Shown here in pieces: positions 6,854-15,460 of a stretch of 33,327 bases of DNA (position 1 is the stretch's first letter; every line of letters starts with the position of its first letter). Source of the DNA: RGIG5952 sp045603485 (lineage in GTDB: Bacteria > Verrucomicrobiota > Kiritimatiellia > RFP12 > JAAYLN01); assembly GCA_045603485.1 (NCBI GenBank), contig JAZUMF010000100.1, positions 1-33,327 of the forward strand, read 5' to 3'. A program made the translations under genes and the position numbers. A model generated the notes under the pieces. That model saw nothing but the letters and a program-made list of their open reading frames with translations, ran no database searches and was not told the DNA's origin.

Positions 6854-8827
6854 TTATTTCAACTCGTCAAAGCCCAAAACCGAAACTCCGCATTCTTTTG
6901 CAGTCTCAAGCATTTTTTCAAGCCACTCAGTCTTCATGTGGATACGCTTGGCATCTGCATGAATACCGTGAGAAGTTACCGCAAAGACTTCATGGCGTTC
7001 CGCCGCCCTGCGAATACATTGCAGGATATCCTCAATATCTGTACGATATGCCTCGCCCATAATAATTGTGGGAATAAGCTTGCGTTCGGCCATCTCTGTA
7101 ACGGGGAAAAACGCCTCATCACTCTCATGGAGGGGCTTTTCGGGCGCCGGGCGTGTTCTTTCGGGGTCGTAGGGCGTCAAGCCGTTGCCGCAGCGAAGTC
7201 TACGGAAGCCCTTATTGAAGAAGAACTCGTCGGTCTCTTGGGAGTGACGGTTGTTGGGATAGCCGAATGATGAATATGGGATGTACGCCTTTTGCATCAA
7301 ATCCGTTTGAGGGAATATTTCCTCAAGAAAATACCTTTCTGCTCCACGGGCAGGCAACTCGACATCGGCATTGGCATGGGTTTCGCCATGAAGTCCAATA
7401 GTGTGACCGCTCTCCGAAAGTTTTTTCATTGCGCGAACTGCTACGGCATCGATCTTTCCTGAAACGAAGAATGTTGCATGAGCATTATATTTTTCAAAGA
7501 GTGGAATTGCATTGACCCAGTCATCAAAATTACGATCGTCAAACGCAAGAGCCAAAACTCCCTTTGGCGGCTCGCCTGACGGTATGCAATCGATAAATTT
7601 AACATCAACGGCCAAATCGCTAACTGTCGCAAAGATGGAAGGGCGTTCACTGTGGTTGTTAAGCCAATTGAGATTTTGCCTGTACTTTATCCTGTAAATC
7701 TGCTTTGAAACACATTCCTTAAAGGTTATGCGCTCTGTTCGGGCAAACTTATTGGCACCGATTGTTGACGGAAGCAAAGACTCAAAATTACAGCGCTCAA
7801 AGAGGACATCGCAAACTTGGGCATCTGCCATTGGGTGCCACACGGAAACAGGACGTTCGCACTCCCGTATAACAGTATCGCGAACGACTACATCTTCAAT
7901 GTAAACATTCTTGGGAAATGTCCCGAATGCAGGTGTAAATGTCATGCCGACTGCCGATTCATGGAAACGGCAATTTTCAATTACGACATTGCGAATCAAA
8001 CCGGTACCTACCCCGAAACGAACACCTCCGCAGCATGACGAGACATCGCAATTTGAGATATAAATTTTTTCGCAGGGATTTTCCTCAGCATGGTCAGGAC
8101 AACTTGCACGAATTGCAAAGCCGTCGTCACCAGTCAGGAGAGTGCAGTCGGTTATGACGACATCGCGCGTACAGTCAATGCTGAAGCCGTCGGAATTGGC
8201 TATTGTACGATCGCAATCAATCTTCACGCCTTGAATCCGAATAAACTCCGAGCAACGCACATGGCAAGTCCAGCATGGCGTATTTGCAAATGTCACATCG
8301 GTAAGCTTAACATCCTTGCAATGAAAGAATGCTATCATAGGCCCAGGTCTAAACCAATCCCTATCAATTGGATGCAGCTTTAGACCGTACTTGTACCATG
8401 GAAAACGGCTATCCTCTTCAGGCTCATAGTCAAAGAAAGCGGGGCCATTGCCATCAATGACACCCTCTCCTGAAATAGCGACATCTTCAACCCGATATCC
8501 CAGAACCAAATGTCCGCCGCTCCATTCTTCACCGTTAGACCAGAAATTTTCAGGAAATGCGTCATTAGCATTGTAATCCTCTTGCTTTGTGCTACCGAGA
8601 ATCGTCGCCCCCTTGGCGAGATGGAGCTCAACATGATTCTTAAGCCAGATTGTGCCTGAAATCCAAAGGCCTTCCGGTACAACCACGCGTCCGCCGCCAG
8701 CGGCTTCGGCGGCGTCAACTGCGGCCTGAATGGCAGTTGTATTGATGAATTCAGCATCTGCCTTTGCCCCATAATCCTTAATATTGAAATCAGGGCGCGA
8801 CTTATTTGTCTGATTGAAGCTTTCCAT
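6854..8827 (-). CDS. Fusion: GH28-like beta-helix (polygalacturonase-like) plus polysaccharide deacetylase
   Basis: This is a 657-residue two-domain protein. Residues about 13-415 form a right-handed beta-helix of the GH28/pectinase type: FNIKDYGAKAD at the start, GTIWLKNHVELHLAKGA, then NSDGFSIDC (211-219) and LTGDDGFAIRA (231-241), which match the two Asp-containing catalytic motifs of polygalacturonases. The usual GHG histidine motif is replaced by SCCGGVRFG (264-272). Residues about 420-657 form a NodB-type deacetylase: ALAFDDRNFDD (catalytic and metal Asp at 430-431) and LHGETHAN (His480 and His484 as metal ligands). No signal peptide is seen, so it probably acts inside the cell on imported oligosaccharides. 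Start ATG 8827 has AAGGA upstream; the in-frame extension to 8869 would begin in a hairpin. The gene lies 3' of the fucosidase and symporter genes. Confidence 0.82.
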   Translation of the reverse strand: MESFNQTNKSRPDFNIKDYGAKADAEFINTTAIQAAVDAAEAAGGGRVVVPEGLWISGTIWLKNHVELHLAKGATILGSTKQEDYNANDAFPENFWSNGEEWSGGHLVLGYRVEDVAISGEGVIDGNGPAFFDYEPEEDSRFPWYKYGLKLHPIDRDWFRPGPMIAFFHCKDVKLTDVTFANTPCWTCHVRCSEFIRIQGVKIDCDRTIANSDGFSIDCTRDVVITDCTLLTGDDGFAIRASCPDHAEENPCEKIYISNCDVSSCCGGVRFGVGTGLIRNVVIENCRFHESAVGMTFTPAFGTFPKNVYIEDVVVRDTVIRECERPVSVWHPMADAQVCDVLFERCNFESLLPSTIGANKFARTERITFKECVSKQIYRIKYRQNLNWLNNHSERPSIFATVSDLAVDVKFIDCIPSGEPPKGVLALAFDDRNFDDWVNAIPLFEKYNAHATFFVSGKIDAVAVRAMKKLSESGHTIGLHGETHANADVELPARGAERYFLEEIFPQTDLMQKAYIPYSSFGYPNNRHSQETDEFFFNKGFRRLRCGNGLTPYDPERTRPAPEKPLHESDEAFFPVTEMAERKLIPTIIMGEAYRTDIEDILQCIRRAAERHEVFAVTSHGIHADAKRIHMKTEWLEKMLETAKECGVSVLGFDELK

Positions 8828-8851
8828 AATACGCAAATCCTTTAATAAACA

Positions 8852-8873
8852 CGGGGTGCCGCAAAGCACCCCG
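8852..8873 (-). other. Strong hairpin between symporter and GH28-like gene
   Basis: CGGGGTGC (8852-8859) and GCACCCCG (8866-8873) form a perfect 8-bp stem with a 6-base loop. On the minus strand no run of T follows, only TGTTTATT. It is more likely an mRNA processing or stabilising stem, or a partial terminator, than a full terminator. Confidence 0.6.
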
Positions 8874-8930
8874 ACATTGAGATAGATATTGCCAGAGTGT
8901 TATTAAATACAGCAATGGCAATTTTCAAAA

Positions 8931-10154
8931 CTAGCAAGATTTAAGGTCTTTATCGACCATTGCGCAGACGCAAGAGTCAGACCATACATTCTCGGCTGTT
9001 TCAAGCATATCAATCACTGCATAAATAGGAAGAATCACACCAAGAATGCTCGTGGGAGCTCCGGCTCCAGCCATTAACGAAAGTGTAAGGAAGTAGCAAC
9101 CCATAGGAACTCCGGCATTACCGATGGCTGAAACGCAGGCAATCAAAACCCATGTCAGCATCATTGGAAGCGTGAGTATGGCACCGCCATTTTGGAGGAC
9201 AAAAAGCGATGTAACGAGGATAAACGCCGCGCAGCCGTTCATGTTGATCGTGCAGCAAATCGGGCAGACAAAGCGCGCAACCTCAGGTTTGGCTTTAAGA
9301 TTATTCTCCGCTGACGAAACAGTCACAGGCAATGTTGCAGCTGAGCTCTTGGTAAAGAGAGCCATCAAAAGTGCTGGGGACATAGCCTTCATGACGCGGA
9401 ACGGGTTGATACCGCGAATCGCAAGGAAGGCAGGAAGAACGATGAAGAATTGGATAGCATTGCCGATCAGAACAACTGCAAGATATTTACCGAGCGACTC
9501 GACGACCAAGCCCGCCTTGACCTGAGCCGAAAGCTGTGCAGAAAAGGCAACAATGCCTAGTGGCAATGCCCAAATAAGTCCGCGAATAATCGTAAATAGA
9601 AGATCCTGCAAGCCGAAGATAAATTTAGAAACGGTATCCTTGCTTTCGGATGCCGGCATAACGGCAAGTCCCATACCAATTGCGGCGGCGACGAAGAGAA
9701 TGCTTAGCACATTGCCTGAGAGGAATGGATATACCACATTGTTTGGAATCACATTCAAGATATGCTCATAGCAAGATATCGGCTTGAGATTCTCCGGAGT
9801 GGCAGCCTTGGCAACAAGCTCTGGCGGGAGATTCCCAGGGGCAATAAGGAGATAAACGCCCATACCGACTAAAGCTGCGGCAAGCGTGGTCAGCAATGTA
9901 TATGTAATCGTGTGACCGAAGAGTTTACCGGCGCTCTTTTGATTTCCCAAAGAAGCAAGCGTCGTAGCGACAGCCAGGGCGATTGTCGGAACTGCGACAA
10001 ACTGGAAGAGACGCGTATAGGCAGATGCTATAAAGTTGAAAAATTCATTCAACTTTTCACACCCGAGAGCTCCAAGAGCCGCACCTAAAATGAGAGCTAC
10101 AATCCAAATCAGGGTTCTGTAGTTTTGTTTTTTTACATTAGCGTCAACGCTCAT
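8931..10154 (-). CDS. Dicarboxylate/amino acid:cation symporter (DAACS family, SstT-like binding site)
   Basis: This 407-residue inner-membrane carrier of the GltPh/DAACS fold has about eight membrane helices and two re-entrant hairpins. HP1 reads TKSSAATLPVT, TM7 reads NMNGCA in place of NMDGT, and TM8 reads VIDMLETAENVWSD. In TM8 the Arg that contacts the substrate side-chain carboxylate in Glu/Asp carriers is Glu, as in the Ser/Thr carrier SstT. This favours a neutral amino acid over glutamate or a dicarboxylate (inference). Start ATG 10154 is preceded by AAGGAG. It lies 20 bases after the fucosidase and is co-directional with the fusion downstream. The C-terminus is Cys-rich (DSCVCAMVDKDLKSC). 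Confidence 0.87.
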   Translation of the reverse strand: MSVDANVKKQNYRTLIWIVALILGAALGALGCEKLNEFFNFIASAYTRLFQFVAVPTIALAVATTLASLGNQKSAGKLFGHTITYTLLTTLAAALVGMGVYLLIAPGNLPPELVAKAATPENLKPISCYEHILNVIPNNVVYPFLSGNVLSILFVAAAIGMGLAVMPASESKDTVSKFIFGLQDLLFTIIRGLIWALPLGIVAFSAQLSAQVKAGLVVESLGKYLAVVLIGNAIQFFIVLPAFLAIRGINPFRVMKAMSPALLMALFTKSSAATLPVTVSSAENNLKAKPEVARFVCPICCTINMNGCAAFILVTSLFVLQNGGAILTLPMMLTWVLIACVSAIGNAGVPMGCYFLTLSLMAGAGAPTSILGVILPIYAVIDMLETAENVWSDSCVCAMVDKDLKSC

Positions 10155-10174
10155 TTTTTTACTCCTTTTGAAGA

Positions 10175-11479
10175 TTACTTTAAGATAAGCTCGATGGTAG
10201 GAACCACAACATTGGGCTGAATGACAGGAACAGTCAAAACAACATCCGATTCAGAAGAATTGATGGTATGAACCGTCTCCTTCGTTCCGCTAGCGAAGAA
10301 TATCTCCGACGCGTCATGAAGGAACTGTGCATACTTAACCTTACCGCCTAAACCCTTCAGTGTGATGTGGCGGTATGGCCAATCAAAGATGTGGAGATAA
10401 AGGCGATTGGTCTTGGCATTGTATGTATAACGGCAACCGTTTGGCTCGACAAATCCTTCTGGAGCCGCACCGCAACCATAAATGGAGCGAGAATTGTATC
10501 GCATCCACTTTGCATAATCGGCAAGTCTTTCCTTTGCTCGGTCGTCAAAATAACCGCGGGCGGTCGGGCCTACATTCATTATGAGGTTTCCGTTGCGTGA
10601 CACATGGTTAATCAGCATCTCAATGCACTGCTTGTCTGTCTTCCAAGTCATCTCGTCACGATAATAGCCCCATGAGCCGGAGAAGGTTTGACAACCCTCC
10701 CATACAAGAGGAGTACCATCTGCACTTACAGGCTGCGAATCGCGTTGAATCTGCTCAGGCGTAACAATGTCACCCGCGCCGGGAAGGTCCAAACGATCGT
10801 CGATGATAATATCCGGCTGAAGCTTACGGATAAGCTTAACGAGCTTCTCAGATTCCCAATCCTCATGCCCCTTGCCATTCTCGCCGGGATAAGAGAAGTC
10901 AAACCACATAATATCAATCTTGCCATAGTTGGTGAGGAGCTCCGTCACCTGGTCGCGCATATACTTTGCGTAACGCTTCATATCGCGCCCCTTGTTAAGC
11001 TCTGCAATGACCTCGGGTGGACGATTGCGAAGAGGATGGCGATTATCAAGTGTGAAATCCTTGTGATACCAATCTATCAATGAGTAATAAAAACCGATAT
11101 GGATGCCCTCCGCACGGAAAGCATCGACGACCTCACGAAGAAGGTCACGGCCTGCCGGTGTGTTCGGTGCCTTGTAATCGGTATATTTTGAATCCCAGAG
11201 GCAGAAGCCTTCATGATGCTTAGATGTGATGACAAGATACTTCATGCCAGCATCCTTGGCCATCTTGGCCCATTCCTTGGCATCAAAGAGATCAGGGTCG
11301 AAATTGTCAAAATATTTCTGGTAATCCTCGTTTGAGATATACTCGCGGTTCTTTACCCACTCATGGCGGGCAGCCATAGCATAAAGCCCCCAATGGATAA
11401 ACATTCCGAATCGAGCATCGACAAACCAATCTGTACGATTAGCGACCTTCTTTGAAGCAACAGACTTCTTTGTAGCCAT
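10175..11479 (-). CDS. Alpha-L-fucosidase, GH29
   Basis: This 434-residue retaining glycosidase releases alpha-linked L-fucose. GH29 landmarks are FVDARFGMFIHWGLYAM at the N-terminus, SKHHEGFCLWDSKYTDY, and the nucleophile segment IDIMWFDFSYPG, where the Asp of WFD is the expected nucleophile. RNGNLIMNVGPTARG follows, and the C-terminal part is a short beta domain. The length fits single-catalytic-domain GH29 enzymes. There is no signal peptide (MATKKSVASKK), so it is predicted to be cytoplasmic and to act on imported fucosylated oligosaccharides. GGGAGG precedes ATG 11479. It is the first gene of the minus-strand run, with a promoter at 11574-11603 and a terminator-like hairpin in its leader. 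Confidence 0.92.
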   Translation of the reverse strand: MATKKSVASKKVANRTDWFVDARFGMFIHWGLYAMAARHEWVKNREYISNEDYQKYFDNFDPDLFDAKEWAKMAKDAGMKYLVITSKHHEGFCLWDSKYTDYKAPNTPAGRDLLREVVDAFRAEGIHIGFYYSLIDWYHKDFTLDNRHPLRNRPPEVIAELNKGRDMKRYAKYMRDQVTELLTNYGKIDIMWFDFSYPGENGKGHEDWESEKLVKLIRKLQPDIIIDDRLDLPGAGDIVTPEQIQRDSQPVSADGTPLVWEGCQTFSGSWGYYRDEMTWKTDKQCIEMLINHVSRNGNLIMNVGPTARGYFDDRAKERLADYAKWMRYNSRSIYGCGAAPEGFVEPNGCRYTYNAKTNRLYLHIFDWPYRHITLKGLGGKVKYAQFLHDASEIFFASGTKETVHTINSSESDVVLTVPVIQPNVVVPTIELILK

Positions 11480-11521
11480 GAAAACCTCCCGCGCCTATTT
11501 CGGCACGACATTACAACTTTA

Positions 11522-11554
11522 TAAAAACCAGCATCTGCCGAAGCGGCAGTACTG
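11522..11554 (-). terminator. Terminator-like hairpin in fucosidase leader (candidate attenuator)
   Basis: CTGCCG (11535-11540) pairs with CGGCAG (11544-11549). The stem can extend through CAG (11529-11531) and CTG (11552-11554) across small internal loops. On the minus strand it is followed by GTTTTTAT (A-run at 11523-11527). It lies between the predicted transcription start near 11567 and the ATG at 11479, so it could cut transcription before the gene. Confidence 0.5.
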
Positions 11555-11573
11555 TCAGACAAACGATATTAAG

Positions 11574-11603
11574 ATTTTACCAATTTTCAGACATTATTGT
11601 AAA
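11574..11603 (-). promoter_or_regulatory. Candidate promoter of the fucosidase operon
   Basis: On the minus strand TTTACA (11603-11598) is followed after 18 bases by TAAAAT (11579-11574). The predicted start near 11567 leaves a leader of about 88 bases. Confidence 0.5.
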
Positions 11604-11635
11604 GCGACAAACTCTTGAATCTGCGGCATGGCTTA

Positions 11636-11664
11636 TTGACTGCAAAACGATAAAGTTTTATTAT
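11636..11664 (+). promoter_or_regulatory. Promoter of the uxaC-led run
   Basis: TTGACT (11636-11641), a 17-base spacer and TATTAT (11659-11664) make a good sigma-70-type promoter. It is about 50 bases before the uxaC ATG and is divergent from the fucosidase promoter. GAGGAG (11698-11703) is the ribosome-binding site of uxaC. Confidence 0.65.
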
Positions 11665-11712
11665 ATTCAATTGTAAGTTAATCTTTTCTACTTTATTGAG
11701 GAGTTTTGCACC

Positions 11713-13128
11713 ATGACAACACAACCGTTCATTAACGACAACTTTTTACTCCACGGTGAAACGGCAAGAACACTTTACCATTGCTATGCCAAGGATATGC
11801 CCATAATTGACTATCACTGCCACCTTCCCCCTGTTGAAGTGGCAGAAGACAAGCGCTGGGCAAATCTTGCAGATCTCTGGCTTGGAGGCGACCACTACAA
11901 ATGGCGCGGAATGCGCTCCAACGGTGTTGACGAGCGCCTCATTACCGGCAACTCGACCCCAAGAGAAAAATTTCAGGCTTACGCTGAGTCGATGCCGAGA
12001 TTTCTTCGTAACCCGCTCTTCGATTGGTCACATCTTGAGCTTGCACGCTACTTCGGCATCTACGATATCCTTTCACCTAAAACCGCCGACGCTATCTGGG
12101 AAAAGACTACCGAGCTTCTCGCATCACCAGGATATTCGGCCCGCGGTTTTATGGAGAGAAGTAATGTTCGCATCGTCTGCACGACTGACGACCCGACCGA
12201 TACTCTTGAGCACCATAAGAAGGTGCGCGAGTCAGGCTTCGGTGTTAAGATATTCCCTGCATGGCGTCCTGACAAGGCTATGGCGATAGATCGTCCAGAA
12301 TTTTGGAACAAGTGGCTTGACAACCTTGAAGCGGCAACCGACACCCCCTGCTGCGACTTTGACGATATGATCAACGCCCTCGCGATGCGCCATGCCTTCT
12401 TCCACGAAAACGGCTGCCGCCTCTCCGACTATGGCATTGAAACTGTACCCGATGTCGAAATGCCCTCTCCAACCGTTATGAACCAGATATTCCGCAAGGT
12501 TCGCACTGGCGGCAAGGCAACGCCTGAGGAAATCGATTTATTCCGTTTTGGCACGCTTGTTGAATGCGGTCACATGGACGCCGAGGCCGGCTGGACATGG
12601 CAGCTTCATTACGGCGCTCTTCGCAATGCCTGCTCTCGCGTTTTTGAATCTCTCGGTCCTGATACGGGAGTTGACTGCATCCACGATTTGCCGATTGCCA
12701 GAGGTCTTGCCCGATTGCTGGATATGCTCGACAGAGATGACAATTTGCCCCGCACCATCCTCTACACACTCAACCCTCGCGACAATTACCTGCTCGGCAC
12801 TTTGATGGGCTGCTTCCAGCGCGGCCCCGACTGCGGCAAGATTCAATTCGGCTCGGGCTGGTGGTTCAACGACCAGAAGCACGGTATGCGTGACCAGCTC
12901 AATGCCCTCTCCGAGCTTGGTCTTCTCAGCCGCTTCGTCGGTATGCTCACCGATAGCCGCTCCTTCCTCAGCTATCCGCGCCATGAGTACTTCCGCCGCA
13001 TTTTGTGCGATATGCTCGGCTCGGAAATTGACGCTGGCGACATCCCCAACGATGTCGAATGGGTCGGCGGCATTGTACGCGACATCTGCTACAACAACGC
13101 AGCAAGCTACTTCCACTTTGCCGAATAA
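11713..13128 (+). CDS. uxaC: Glucuronate/galacturonate isomerase
   Basis: This 471-residue cytoplasmic enzyme matches the usual UxaC length (E. coli about 470). It interconverts D-glucuronate with D-fructuronate and D-galacturonate with D-tagaturonate. Amidohydrolase-type landmarks are IIDYHCHLPP near residue 35 (metal His-x-His), ADLWLGGDHYKWRGMR, ARYFGIYD, VRIVCTTDDPTDTLEHH, KIFPAWRPDKA, QFGSGWWFNDQ and TDSRSFLSYPRHEYFRR. ATG 11713 has GAGGAG and an upstream promoter. It heads the long plus-strand run. A tagaturonate epimerase, the logical next enzyme for galacturonate, is encoded at 18900, separated from it by seven envelope genes. Confidence 0.95.
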   Translation: MTTQPFINDNFLLHGETARTLYHCYAKDMPIIDYHCHLPPVEVAEDKRWANLADLWLGGDHYKWRGMRSNGVDERLITGNSTPREKFQAYAESMPRFLRNPLFDWSHLELARYFGIYDILSPKTADAIWEKTTELLASPGYSARGFMERSNVRIVCTTDDPTDTLEHHKKVRESGFGVKIFPAWRPDKAMAIDRPEFWNKWLDNLEAATDTPCCDFDDMINALAMRHAFFHENGCRLSDYGIETVPDVEMPSPTVMNQIFRKVRTGGKATPEEIDLFRFGTLVECGHMDAEAGWTWQLHYGALRNACSRVFESLGPDTGVDCIHDLPIARGLARLLDMLDRDDNLPRTILYTLNPRDNYLLGTLMGCFQRGPDCGKIQFGSGWWFNDQKHGMRDQLNALSELGLLSRFVGMLTDSRSFLSYPRHEYFRRILCDMLGSEIDAGDIPNDVEWVGGIVRDICYNNAASYFHFAE

Positions 13129-13133
13129 CAACT

Positions 13134-13670
13134 ATGCCGTCAATGACAAAAAACATAGCAAAAGCACTTGCAGCTGCCGCTCTGATAGCGGCGGCTGCAG
13201 GTTGCGCAGTCTTTCAAAATAAAGACGGCTATGTCGTTAACGATTCGCAGCTTAATTGGATCATCGTAAAATACAAGCCCACAGACAAAACTCGTAAACC
13301 CTGTTATCTGAACATCATTGGTGTAGGGTCTGTCGAATTCAAGGAAGGCTTTTCCCCTCTGGTCTTCAACTCCTTCTCTCAAGATGTCGACCATCCGATG
13401 TGGGGCGATATCGAAGAAGAAAAGTTGGGGATTTCGCCCGATGACGCCCGTTGGATGATGCAGCTTTTTGTCGACTCAGGGCTCTTGAAGGAGCGAAAGC
13501 GACTGCAAAAGCTCTCCAAGAGTGAAAAAAAAGAGCCTAGCAACGGCATTGCTGTCTTTACCTCAAAAATCAACAATGAGCCATATCAGGTTGCAACTGG
13601 CAATCCTGAAATTATTGAAACGCTTGAAAAAATTATCCATTCAATAAAATCAACGCGGGGATTTCAGTAA
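13134..13670 (+). CDS. Predicted lipoprotein of unknown function
   Basis: This 178-residue protein has a lipoprotein signal peptide: basic N-region, Ala-rich core and an AAAAGC lipobox with Cys24. I recognise no family. The mature part has an early NDSQLNWIIVKYKP segment, an acidic middle, and a charged stretch ERKRLQKLSKSEKKEP before a C-terminal helix. The start is ATG 13134, five bases after uxaC; ATG 13143 is an alternative. The longer frame from 13059 would overlap uxaC and is unlikely. Its stop overlaps the ATG of the next gene by one base, so the pair is coupled. Its place with an ExbB/ExbD-type cluster suggests an envelope role (inference only). Confidence 0.7.
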   Translation: MPSMTKNIAKALAAAALIAAAAGCAVFQNKDGYVVNDSQLNWIIVKYKPTDKTRKPCYLNIIGVGSVEFKEGFSPLVFNSFSQDVDHPMWGDIEEEKLGISPDDARWMMQLFVDSGLLKERKRLQKLSKSEKKEPSNGIAVFTSKINNEPYQVATGNPEIIETLEKIIHSIKSTRGFQ

Positions 13671-15337
13671 TGTTAATGAAATGCTGCAAATACTTCGTTT
13701 TTGCCATTGCCTTTACAACAATCGTTACAGCAGACATTTTTGCACAGACGGCTGCCGATGCGCATAGACCTCAACAAATGGCGGCATTGACGATTTCTTC
13801 ACTGTCAAGTGTCAATGACGCGCTCTACTCGGGCTTGTCAGGCATCGGCTCTGTAGACTCAAAGGATGCAACCGACGATATACTTCAATGGCTCTTTATG
13901 GTTCCATCCCTTTCGTGCGCAGATAAGACACGCGAAGCGACTGTCTGCCTTCTGACTCCAAAAAATGCTTTTGACATACCGGACAAAGCGGCAGTATTGC
14001 CATTGGCTCCAATCGGAGGTGCATATCAGCTTGTAAGCGAACTCCGTCAGACATATAGCACGATAACCGGTACAAACCTACTCTTCTGCTCAAACCCAAT
14101 CGACTCAAACAAGGTCTCAAATATATGTCTGTATTTAACAAAAAACACTGCCTTGATAGCCAATAATAAAGAAAGTCTCGTTTGGCTCGCCAGGCAATTT
14201 CGAAACAAATCCCTGCCCTCGATAAAACCCGTCCGTAACAGAGCCCCGATTGCGATAACCCTTGACGGCAAGCTTTGCCACGAGTTTTTAAGTATTTTAG
14301 TCCCATCCACTGATGTTGCATACGGACTTCCCTACTACTTAATGCTCCTCAAAGAAATTCTCTCTACGGTTGAATCGGCAGATATATCCATAGAACCCGA
14401 TGCGATTGACTGGCGCATTGCGCTGCGCCTAAACTATCCAACCAAGGCAATGTCTGCCTTTGAAGGAAAAGCATCAGTAAAAAATTCCGCGCTGAATAAT
14501 GAATTTCACATCTTCAGCCACTGCCAATCGGTAAGCTTTCTACCGCTCATTTTTGACATTTTACCGAATTCGATACTGAAAAAATTCAATTGCGGTATAA
14601 ACTCAATCTATAATGCAGCCCACATCCTCCCTGCAATGCCGACTGCCGACAAAGAAATTAAGCCATATCTCACAGGCGAGAGAGCATCAGCCATTATAAC
14701 ATCAACTCATGACAATTTGCTCGGCAAAATAGAGATATTCCCTGTAAATGATACCGCAAAACTTGCAGAAACACTGAAAAAAATAAAATTCCCCGCAGAC
14801 ACAGTTAAAAGACAAGCCGACCGACAAGCTTATGGCACGACGATTTACAAATACACGATTAATGCAATAACAAGCGAAATCGACAGCAAAGGTTCATTTA
14901 TCGCACACGCGCTTTCCATGCTCTATTCCCTTGAAAATATCGAATTTGCCATTTCCGGCTCAAATCTCTATGTAGCATCAGGCTCAAAGGGGCTCATAGA
15001 CAATTGGCTCAAAAAAATCGGGTTTCCAAGAAAAGAAAGACGCCCGCTCGCATTTTCGCAGCAAACCCCAGGTGAGATTCCTTTAGGTGGAGGAATTCAA
15101 GATATCTCATCCCTTATTGACACATTGGCTAAATCTACAGATCAGCTTAAACCAATCTCAAAGGATCTGCCGCATCCTGGAAGCGGCATCCAATGGCAAA
15201 TTTCAAGAAGCAAAAATTCCTTAGTCTTTGACATACTTGCGTCAAGCAGTGAAATTCTAGCTCTCAAGGTAATGTCGAATATCGACACCGAAAAAATCAG
15301 AAGCCTTATCCTTGAAAAGGCTTCTATGCAAAGATAA
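13670..15337 (+). CDS. Secreted protein of unknown function
   Basis: This 555-residue protein has a signal peptide (FVFAIAFTTIVTADIFAQ, likely cut after AQ). No domain is recognised with confidence. Two stretches have a similar look, NTALIANNKESLVWLARQF and NLYVASGSKGLIDNWLKKIG. This is a pattern seen in large periplasmic or surface proteins with duplicated alpha/beta domains (a DUF3352-like arrangement is a guess). There are no membrane helices after the signal. The ATG overlaps the preceding stop (TAATG), showing coupling to the lipoprotein gene; a second ATG lies six bases on. A 123-base gap follows it, the largest in the locus. It is part of the envelope cluster with the ExbD-like, TPR, ExbB and ExbD proteins. 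Confidence 0.65.
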   Translation: MLMKCCKYFVFAIAFTTIVTADIFAQTAADAHRPQQMAALTISSLSSVNDALYSGLSGIGSVDSKDATDDILQWLFMVPSLSCADKTREATVCLLTPKNAFDIPDKAAVLPLAPIGGAYQLVSELRQTYSTITGTNLLFCSNPIDSNKVSNICLYLTKNTALIANNKESLVWLARQFRNKSLPSIKPVRNRAPIAITLDGKLCHEFLSILVPSTDVAYGLPYYLMLLKEILSTVESADISIEPDAIDWRIALRLNYPTKAMSAFEGKASVKNSALNNEFHIFSHCQSVSFLPLIFDILPNSILKKFNCGINSIYNAAHILPAMPTADKEIKPYLTGERASAIITSTHDNLLGKIEIFPVNDTAKLAETLKKIKFPADTVKRQADRQAYGTTIYKYTINAITSEIDSKGSFIAHALSMLYSLENIEFAISGSNLYVASGSKGLIDNWLKKIGFPRKERRPLAFSQQTPGEIPLGGGIQDISSLIDTLAKSTDQLKPISKDLPHPGSGIQWQISRSKNSLVFDILASSSEILALKVMSNIDTEKIRSLILEKASMQR

Positions 15338-15460
15338 TCATCCCGAGGGCCCGTCAAGTTTCCATTCCCTATCTGATTTTTACGCTGTTCTCGGCAGCAC
15401 ATTCCGTTATAGAGTAAAATATGATAAAATAATGTATATTGATGTCTTTAGGGTACCATT

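Noticed and set aside
8852..8873. Full intrinsic terminator between symporter and fusion genes
   Set aside because: The stem is strong but no T-run follows, so I list it as a hairpin of unclear role.
12538..13131. 197-codon minus-strand open frame antisense to uxaC
   Set aside because: It is a codon-bias shadow of uxaC; it has no motif and no ribosome-binding site.
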